Source: Hymenoscyphus infarciens (Eukaryota > Ascomycota > Leotiomycetes > Helotiales > Helotiaceae). From it: a stretch of 18,508 nucleotides of DNA. The notes beneath the pieces are model-generated. The model was not told the origin of the DNA, ran no database searches, and saw nothing but the letters and a program-made list of their open reading frames with translations. Of this stretch, positions 10,793 to 18,508 are shown in pieces (the first letter of the stretch is position 1; the number at the start of each line of letters is the position of its first letter). The position numbers and the translations under genes are program-made. Location of the stretch: positions 1-18,508 of the forward strand of contig LLCB01000594.1 of assembly GCA_001414345.1 (NCBI GenBank), read 5' to 3'.

Positions 10793-11860
10793 TAAAGACT
10801 TAAATACTTATTAGAGTACTATAGCTCTATAAAGACTATATTCTTAATATATACTAAGTATTTAATAGAAGTATATTTACTAGTAGATTAAGACTCTATA
10901 TCTTTATATATTATTTAAAACTTAGAGAAGCTAGTCTTTTTATATATAGATAATAACTTTATAGAATAATTAGTATAAAAAGAGAGAAGAGAAAAGTCTT
11001 TTATAAGCTAATAACTCGAATACCTTAAATATCTTAAACGCTTTATCTATTAATATTTAAGTAAAAGAAAATCTATTATTTATATAGAAATTATAAACTA
11101 CCTTCTCTTAAAGCTACTTAGAAGGTTATTTAAATAAAAGAGATATAAATAGAATAGAAGGTAGAAGATAGAAGAGCTTAAATCTAGGCTATAAAGGAGG
11201 CTAAGAGGCTAAGTAATATTTACTAAACCTTTTAATAATTACCTTTATATCTAGAAATTATATAGCTAGCTAAAGTATTACTATAAACTTTATAAACTTT
11301 TAGCTTATAGTATATAGTTTAATACTATCTTAGATTTACTTAGATTTAATATTTATTATCTCTTTTTATATCTTTTAGTATTTACTTACTAACTCTAGTT
11401 AATTCTTTTTATAATATTAATTCCTCTAACCTTATTCCTACTATTATATATAATATTATATATTTATAAAACTTTTACTTTATATCTTTACTATATTAAC
11501 TTATATATTATAGAAAAGTAAGAAAAGTAGTAGAAGAAGAACTAAGAATAGAATAAGTAAGAGTTAAATAGCTTATAGATTTTCTAGCTTAATATTATTT
11601 ATAAGTCTATCTATTTATAGTTATAATATATTACCTTTCTATATTATACTTATTTAGCTTTAGAGTTAGTAGGTTTTATAGTTAGTATTTATTACTCTTT
11701 TTATTTTAATAATTATTACTTATTATTATATAGTTTAAACTCTAAATTTAACCTCTTATTCTTATCTAGTTCTTATCTTACCTCTACTTTATCCTTATTA
11801 TAATTCTTAGCCTATCTCTTTATATTTATTCTTATTTAAAATATCTCTTAGAATTAATAT

Positions 11861-13979
11861 TAATAATATTAAATATATCTATTAAGCTTTTAAACGTACT
11901 ACTATTTAAATAAAGATTAATAAATAAATTATATATAATATCTTTTTAAGATCTATTAATTTAGATTTATAATATTCTATTAAAGCTTATATAATAAGAG
12001 TTCTATACTCTATCTATAAGTTAGTTATAGATATAATAATTATTAGATTATTAGTAATAGTTCTAGACTATTTAAGAGGTATAGAAAAGTATATAAAGAC
12101 ATACTATATATAATCTAGTATTTAAAGAATAATATAAATAATATTCCTAAAATATAAAGTCTATATAAGAGCTTCTAGTATTATATTTTTTATTATTAAA
12201 TACTAGCTCTTAAAATACTAGCTATTTCTATATATAGAATACTCTATATAAAGACTAGCTAAAGAATAGTATAATAAAGAGTAAGTGTTTTTAGTTAAAG
12301 AATATTATAATAAAAAGTAAGTATTTTAGTAATAGGTTTATAAAAGATCTATACTATTATTATAATTATAACTTAATTCTAAATCTATTAGAATTAGCTA
12401 TTTTAATTATTTCTAAAAGTATACCTATTTTAATAATTTCTTATTTATAGTCTCTTTTATACTCTTTTTTCTTTTATTAAAATTAAGCTTATATCTATTC
12501 TTTTTAGATTCTCTTTTATTTTCTTAATTCTTTATTATATTTAGTTTAATTTAAAAGTAGCTTAAAAGCTATTTAAGATCTCTTCTCTTTATATAGATTT
12601 TAAGCTAGATAAGATTAGTATAAACGAGTTTTTTTTACTTATATAATAATTATATTCTAATACTCTTATTATTATAATTCTACTTAAATATTTATAATAG
12701 CTAGAGTAGCTTATATATCCTTATATACTTAATAAAGAATATAATAAGTATTAATTATTAAAATCTAAAGTAAATCTTAAAAGCTTTAATTTAAATTATT
12801 AACTATATTAATTCTAATAGAAGTATAAGTTAAAAGAGTATAAGTTAAAATTATAGAAGTAATAAAAGAAACTATATTATTATACTCTATTACTTTAAAG
12901 GAATTAAATATAGTTATTAAATTAGTTAAAATAGAAGTAAAATCCTATTAATAGAATAGCTTTACTAGAGGTATTAATAAGTCTAGTTAGGGTAATTCTA
13001 TACTTAATTCTAATAAATAACCTCTATTAAAGAGAAGTAAGAGGTGTCTCTTTAATTATAGTATATATATGTTTTCTTATATTTATATTAGATTTTTATT
13101 ACTAGTATTCCTTATAATATTCTCTATAATAATATAATTATTATTTTATTTAATTAGTAATAGATACTCTTTATTTAATACTATATAATTCTTTTCCTTA
13201 GTTATTTCTAGTATTATTTTAGTTAATATTCTATCTTTTAAAGAGTTTAACTCTATTTCTAGTTCTATTTCTATTACTTTATTAAAATTACTATATTTAT
13301 ATAGAAATAATAATAGTATTTAAGAAAAGAGAAGATAGTAGTCTTTAAATTACTTTTTAAGAAGTTAATAGTAATAAAGTTAGTTTTTATAATATAATTC
13401 TAATTAATTTTAGATTTATAATAGACTAAGATTATTAATTTAATAGTAAAGTAAGTAGAAAAATAGTTTTAATTCTATATCTCTACTATTTATAATACTA
13501 TATTTAAATAATATAGTAATAAAAGAGTATATAAATATACTATCTTTTAAAAGATAATTAGTAGAAGATAGAGGTTATTAGTAAAATTTAAAGTTAAAAT
13601 ATAGTAAAGTTTTAAAAATTAATTAATAAAGTTAGTTATTAAAAAAGAAGTTATAATACTTAAGTAGAATAATACTTATTTTAATAAATAATAATTAGAA
13701 TAAAAAATAAAATATTAATCTTTATAATAAAATGCTTTTTATAAATTAAGAAAAGTATATAATATTAAGAATTAGTATTCTTAGTAAATTATAGTATAAA
13801 CTATTTTAATAGCTATTATTAGATATAAGAAGAGAGTTCTTATTTATAATATTTATACTCTACTTCTCTACCTCTCTCTCTTCTCTTATTATATCTAATT
13901 AAGCTTAGATTCTTAGGCTATTTTAAAATAAGCTTAGACTCTTCTCTACTTCTATTATATCTAACTTCTTTATTCTAGA
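11861..13979. other. Unassigned AT-rich DNA
   Basis: No convincing frame was found, although not all six frames were read throughout. Visible details are a 15-bp tandem pair at 12823-12852 (GTATAAGTTAAAA type), a 10-bp inverted repeat at 13026-13056, and a pyrimidine-rich patch at about 13855-13965 just before the second copy of the 44-bp repeat. Confidence 0.4.
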
Positions 13980-14023
13980 GTTTAAGAGAATTTAGTAATT
14001 TTTTTAGTAAGAATAATAACTAT
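13980..14023 (+). repeat. 44-bp exact direct repeat, copy 2
   Basis: This segment is identical over 44 bases to 2056-2099 and in the same orientation. Sequence to the right (AAGGTTAAGTC...) and to the left (...TTATTCTAGA) is unrelated to that of copy 1, so the homology ends sharply on both sides. As at copy 1, pyrimidine-rich DNA lies shortly upstream. Confidence 0.85.
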
Positions 14024-14430
14024 AAGGTTAAGTCTTTAACTTTAAAGGAATATAACTTAATAACTATAACTTAAGATAATATAGAGTAAGAATAGAATAA
14101 AAAGTTATCTATTTTTCTATTATATTTAATTAAATAATAATTATTTAAACTAGTATTAACTAACTAGCTTTAAAGTAGATATATTCCTTTATAAAGTTAA
14201 AACTATACTTTATTCTTATAGCTTTTATTAAAGAATAAAAGAAATAACTACTATATTATATACTTCTAGCTTATTATAATCTCTAAGTTTTATATAAATA
14301 TCTTTTAAATAAGATATCTAATATTACTCTTTAATAAACTAGTTATTATAAATAGTAATAAAATATATAGAATTTCTAGTATTAAATAAACTATAAACTA
14401 ACTAAGTTATATAATAAATCTTTTTTATTT
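14024..14430. other. Unassigned AT-rich DNA between repeats
   Basis: There is no repeat or readable frame in these 400 bases. They separate the 44-bp repeat from the second minisatellite. Confidence 0.4.
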
Positions 14431-14850
14431 ATAATAGTAATATATATTAGATTTCTAGTATTAGATTCCTAGTATTAAATTCTCTTATAATAGTAATATA
14501 TATTAGATTTATATTATTAGATTCCTTTATAATAGTAATATATATCTAATTTCTATTATTAGATTCCTTTAAAATTATAATATATATTTAATTCTTAGTA
14601 TTAGATTTATAATAGTAATATATATCTAATTTCTATTATTAGATTTCTTTATAAAAGTAATATATATCTAATTTCTATTATTAGATTCTTTTAAAATTAT
14701 AATATATATTTAATTCCTAATATTAGATTTATAATAGTATTATATATTTAATTTCTATTATTAGATTCTTTTATAAAAGTAATATATATCTAATTCTTAT
14801 TATTAGATTTCTTTATAATAGTAATATATATCTAATTCCTAATATTAAAT
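14431..14850. repeat. Minisatellite array, about 42-bp units
   Basis: About ten units begin with ATAATAGTAATATATA or a close variant at about 14431, 14487, 14529, 14571, 14609, 14651, 14694, 14730, 14773 and 14815. Spacings are mostly 42-43 bp, with extremes of 36 and 56. Each unit continues TCTAATTTCTATTATTAGAT, which contains an inverted repeat with 7-bp arms (ATCTAAT / ATTAGAT). Two unit types alternate irregularly, one with ATAATAGTAATATA and one with AAATTATAATATA. The array is free of CA and TG. Confidence 0.9.
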
Positions 14851-14968
14851 AAACTATAGCCTATTTAAGCTATATACTAAGTAGTATTATATTATAGCTT
14901 ATTTTTTAGTTTATAGATAAAATATATTTAATAATATAAAAATTAGAAAAACGTTAATAAAACTAGTA

Positions 14969-15112
14969 GTTTTAATTAAACAAGTATTTATTATTATATA
15001 AGATATTATTAATTAAGAACTTTATAAACTCTAATTATAGGTTTTAATTAAATAGGTATTTATTATTATATAAGGTATTACTAATTAAGAACTCTATAAA
15101 CTCTAATTCTTA
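14969..15112. repeat. 72-bp tandem duplication
   Basis: Two adjacent 72-bp copies start with GTTTTAATTAAA at 14969 and 15041 and share the ATTATTATATAAG-TATTA-TAATTAAGAAC body. The first copy keeps AAACAAG (one of the few CpA sites, at 14981) where the second has AAATAGG. The copies differ at only a few positions, several of them C/T or A/G, so divergence by RIP-type transitions is plausible. Confidence 0.88.
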
Positions 15113-15289
15113 TAAGTTCTTTACTCTCTACTTAAAAGAAATTATAACCTATTAATAACGTCTTAACCTCTCTAAGTAAATAACTTAATACTATACTAGT
15201 AAGATTATACTATTAATCTCTTAAATATTAGTAATTCTAACTCTTATCTAGCTAAACTACTAGCTAATAAGATTATTCTATTAACTATC

Positions 15290-16485
15290 TAAAGCTACTT
15301 AGAATTATAGATTATTAAAACTTCTTATATACTTTAAAAGTAGAGATTATAGAATAGATATCTTAGCTTTTAATACTACTTTTACTCTAGTATTCTTATT
15401 AGAAGTATAAACCTTAGTTAACTACTTTAAAAGACCTTTTAAATTAGGAAGACCTAATTATTAGATTAGTAAGTTTTAGTTATAAAGCTAAGAAGAAGAC
15501 TTACTAAGTTCTAGATTATTAATAGAGATAAGATTTACTCTTCTCTTCTTAGAATTTAAGACTTATAGTTAAATTTTTAAGTCGCCTTCTAGGTTACCTT
15601 TTTTAGTTTCTTATATATTATTATTTAAAGAAGTATTAGATCTTAGAGTAGAAGTAGAAGTATTTATAATAAGAATCTAAGAATTAGAATAATCTAGTTT
15701 AGAATATAGAAGTAATAACTAAGAAGTACTTAATATTATTAGATTTTTATTATCTAATAGAGACTCTTTAATTAAGATATTTAGTTATATAAAACTAAGT
15801 TAGTCTTCTATTAAATTACTTATAAGATTAATATTCTTTAAAATATTCTTAGTTTAGTATTCTTTTAAGAATTCTTATAAAAAATTATTAAAATCTAGTA
15901 ATTAATCTTTTTTTAGAAATTAATACTTATTTTTAAAAAATAAATAAGAAATAAAAGGTTTAGAGAAATAAACTTTAAAAATGTTTTATTTAGCTCTTAT
16001 AATTTAGAAAGAAGTTCTTAGATTATTATAAAAAGGTAAAACTATAAGTAATTTTAGTATAGTAGAAGAATAAATATTAATAGATAGTAATCTTTACTTT
16101 AATATAAATATATTACTACTTTTACTTAAAAAGCTTATAGAGAGAAATCCTTTTAGAAAAAGGCTTCTAGTAATAGAAACTTATAAAAACCTATATATAT
16201 TCTACTTTATAATTAAATTTAACTATTTATAAGATTAAGGTCTAAGAGTAGTAACCTTATTTCTAGCTAATATAATTATTTTAATACTTTAAATAATATT
16301 TAGTTATATAGATAGAGCTTAAGTTAAAGCCTTAGCTAGAATTTTAAAAAGAATCTTAAAAAGGCTTTTATATTTTATAAGTTTAAATATTAGCTATCTT
16401 ATAGGTTTAGGCGTCTTAGTAGATCTTAGAAAAATAATTAATAAAAGTATATAGTAAAAGAAAGACTTATTTACTTATTAATAAT
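15290..16485 (+). pseudogene. RIP-degraded plus-strand frame, unidentified
   Basis: Codons starting at positions divisible by three (15642, 15957, 15981) form a frame of about 390 codons with about 26 stops (under 7%), all TAA or TAG. Open runs of about 34, 36, 54 and 43 codons occur. Many Leu codons of the CTA/TTA type may have been Pro or Ser before RIP, and a run of such codons at about 16110-16130 suggests a former proline-rich stretch. The middle has an acidic Glu-Val-Glu-Val segment near 15650; the end (16320-16450) is basic then hydrophobic. A surviving in-frame ATG at 15981 is internal. I do not recognise the family. It is the best supported of the degraded frames by stop density. Confidence 0.5.
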
Positions 16486-18508
16486 ACTATTAATTAATTA
16501 TTTTAAATTATTTTACTTAGATAATAACTATTTATATCTCTACTTTATAATTTTTATTTATATATCTACTAATATCTTTTATAAAGAGGTTTTTTTAAAC
16601 TAAGACTTACTATTTATAGTCTTAGAGCTTAATAGCTAAGACTCTATTTCTTTACTCTACTTAAATAAAAGATATGTTTTAGACTTATTAAAGATCTTTA
16701 AAGTAAATAAATTAGCCTTATTTATAATATTTTTATAATTTAAAATTTATTTTAAAATACTTTAAGATATAAAATATTCCTTATATTTCCTTAGCTATAT
16801 TATAAATTTATTTAAAAGATATATTTAAATAGTCTTATTATAGATTTAAAAGATATCTAGTATTATTCTAGTATTTATAAATAAATTTTTACTTAATTAG
16901 AGCTTATACTTAATTATCTTTACTTTAATTCTTAAGAAGTTAATCTTATATTTAATCTTTTATTATATTTCTATACTAATCTTATTTTTATAAATACTAA
17001 GACCTATTTCTACTAACTAGTAAGCTTAAAGCTTTAGTTTAGCTTTCTTATTTAATTCTAACTTCTAGTTATTAAGATCTTTCTTTAATAAAGCTAAGAT
17101 ATCTCTTATTATAGTATTAAAATTCTTAAAGACTTTATTACTATACTATATCTTTACTCTTCTAATAAGTATAATAATATCTAATTTTCTAATTTTTTTT
17201 AGCTTATTAAAGAGAAGGTATATATTTATAATAGTAAGATAGCTCTACTAGGATTTTAAAAGTTAATACTAAGGTACTTATACTTAGAACTCGTCTTATA
17301 GTATTTCCTAGTTTCTATTCTTATATTTATTAATATAAAATTTCTAGTATACTATTAGAGTAAGATCTAGAATTAGAATACTAAAAAATAGATAATACTT
17401 ATTTTTAAGATTATCTAAGTAATAAATTTAGAATCTAATAGTCTTAGAGTTAAGATTATTATTATTATTATTATTTAATAATATTAATATAGTTATTATA
17501 TTATATATTACTTTAATATCTTTTAAAATAACTAGTAACTCTATTTTTAATAAATTTTCTTTAGATATATTATTACTACTAGCTATAGTAAAAGTAATAT
17601 TATTAAACTTAGAGACATTTATAGCTTATTTACCTCTCTTTTCTAAATCCTTACTTTATACTTCTACTACTTATTTTATATATTTCTTTTATTTATTTAC
17701 TTTCTAATTTCTATTATATTACTTTACCTCTTATTTTAGAGATTTTTATAAAATAACTCTTATAATATATATCTATTTCTTAAGATCTTTTAACTTAGAT
17801 AGTATATTAATCTAGTATATATTATATATAATTATCTAGTAAAGCTTAAAAAGACGCTCTATATTAGCTATTATATAATAGTACTATATTAGATAGCTTT
17901 AAGGAATATAGAGCTAGTCTAGATTAATTAGTATATCTTAGAATTACTTAAGTTAAGAAAGTAAAATAAATAAACTATATAATAATCTTTCTTATAAGTT
18001 ATAATTTAAAGCTATATAAGAATATTTATTAAATAGGTTAATATTAAATAGGTTAATAGTAAACTAGAGGTTTTATTAGAGATATAGATATAATAGATAC
18101 CTAACTATCTAGCTATAACTAGTATTATATACTATATATTAGTAAGGTCTCTATCTTTTAAAGATAAGCTTAATATAAGATTAACTATCTCTTATTTAAT
18201 AACTTTTATAAGTAGTACTATATCTACTAATATAATTATCAGTTTATAGCTACTCTAAACCAAAGTTATAATAGTATATTAGACTATTTCTATTAAATCT
18301 AAGTATTTTAATTATAATATCTTAGCTATTTAATAAGCTAAAGCTTAAGTTACTAGTTAAATAGTATATTACTATTTATAATAATCTACTAATATTTTAC
18401 TATAAAGAATAGTTTAAAATATTATATAATAATTCTATTAATCTCTTACTTATAAAATAGAAAACATTTCTATAAGATAAGGTTTATTTCTTACTTATTT
18501 ATTTAATA
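16486..18508. other. Unassigned AT-rich DNA at the right end
   Basis: This stretch is pyrimidine-rich on the plus strand for much of its length, which would fit a minus-strand degraded gene, but I did not establish a frame. An (ATT)n run lies at about 17455-17476. The only retained TCA and CCA trinucleotides of the window are near 18240 and 18261. Confidence 0.4.
17455..17476. repeat. (ATT)n microsatellite
   Basis: Seven perfect ATT units form a short run, similar to the one at 4226-4250. Confidence 0.75.

Larger units (their letters stand above)
9600..11860 (+). pseudogene. Longest RIP-degraded plus-strand frame, with in-frame internal repeats
   Basis: A single frame (codons starting at 9872, 10058, 10685, 10787, 10931 and 11672, all congruent) runs for about 690-750 codons. 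A stretch of about 89 codons at 9872-10140 has no stop, and another of about 60 codons lies around 11640-11820, in DNA where non-coding frames stop about every six codons. The N-terminal part (9840-10460) is Lys-rich and carries three internal repeats whose periods are multiples of three (listed separately). The middle (10620-11200) is acidic then basic. The part beyond 11350 is hydrophobic and aromatic-rich. An apparent Tyr-x-Asp-Asn near 10940, possible residue of a Tyr-x-Asp-Asp box, is not followed by reverse-transcriptase-like sequence. Family unknown. Stops beyond 11500 are uneven, so two proteins or an intron are possible. Confidence 0.5.
1..18508. other. RIP-mutated AT-rich heterochromatic block
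   Basis: The whole window is about 20% G+C and almost free of CpA and TpG on both strands (about 31 sites by eye), with TpA in great excess. CpG is rare but commoner than CpA (about 50). RIP in Pezizomycotina converts C to T mainly at CpA and produces exactly this pattern, whereas methyl-CpG deamination would remove CpG first. The effect runs from end to end without a break, so no unmutated gene island is present. TGA and TGG trinucleotides are absent, and ATG occurs only about eight times on the plus strand and about ten on the minus strand. An AT-rich organelle genome or a Plasmodium-like genome is unlikely, because neither explains selective loss of CA/TG. Confidence 0.93.

Noticed and set aside
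10940..10960. Tyr-Ile-Asp-Asn codons as a RIP-altered Tyr-x-Asp-Asp reverse transcriptase box.
   Set aside because: Upstream and downstream sequence in the same frame shows no other reverse transcriptase motifs, and a four-residue match in AT-rich DNA is weak.
13026..13056. Perfect 10-bp inverted repeat with an 11-nt loop containing a retained TGT, resembling a terminator or regulatory hairpin.
   Set aside because: A 10-bp palindrome with a short loop is expected by chance in 18.5 kb of this composition, and no gene adjoins it.
15195..15264. A 70-nt structure with complementary ends (minus strand GCTAGTA ... TACTAGT) and an inner 5-bp stem, close to tRNA size.
   Set aside because: The inner loop is 8 nt and lacks TTCRA, which RIP would not have destroyed, and no CTNNNAA-type anticodon loop can be placed. 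Such stems are common by chance in AT-rich DNA.
1..18508. Mitochondrial or apicomplexan AT-rich genome as the source.
   Set aside because: Selective loss of CpA/TpG with CpG retained, and complete absence of TGA/TGG, points to RIP; those genomes are AT-rich without that dinucleotide signature and would contain open genes.

Overview
The window is a very AT-rich stretch (two 60-base lines counted by hand gave 18% and 22% G+C). The dinucleotides CpA and TpG are almost absent: reading both strands by eye I find only about 31 in 18.5 kb, while CpG, although rare, is more frequent (about 50). TpA is correspondingly abundant. This is the hallmark of repeat-induced point mutation (RIP), the premeiotic C-to-T mutation of duplicated DNA at CpA known from filamentous ascomycetes (Pezizomycotina). 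I infer nuclear heterochromatin of such a fungus, for example a centromeric, subtelomeric or AT-isochore block. The species cannot be told. No intact gene, tRNA, rRNA or CRISPR array is visible. TGA and TGG are absent, ATG is nearly absent, and every reading frame is broken by TAA/TAG.

Layout. 1-1130 is a minisatellite (units of about 38-46 bp) that decays rightwards and runs off the left edge. 1131-3330 is unassigned AT-rich DNA with a pyrimidine microsatellite (about 2875-2936) and the first copy of an exact 44-bp repeat (2056-2099). 3330-4211 is a plus-strand degraded reading frame ending near an ATT microsatellite. 5290-6185 and 6700-9300 are minus-strand degraded reading frames. 9600-11860 is the longest plus-strand degraded frame and contains in-frame internal repeats. 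11860-13980 is unassigned. 13980-14023 is the second copy of the 44-bp repeat. 14431-14850 is a second minisatellite (about 42 bp, ten units), followed by a 72-bp tandem duplication (14969-15112). 15290-16485 is a further plus-strand degraded frame, and the rest is unassigned.

The degraded frames were found by translating by hand and comparing stop density between frames. In the chosen frames stops fall mostly at 5-10% of codons and are always TAA or TAG, as expected from RIP of CAA, CAG and TGG. Frames that do not look coding had about 14-20%. None could be assigned to a family with confidence. Transposable-element genes are the most likely source because RIP acts on repeats, but no reverse transcriptase, integrase or transposase motif was secured. 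The window is best read as a graveyard of RIP-mutated repeats and satellite arrays with no active system.
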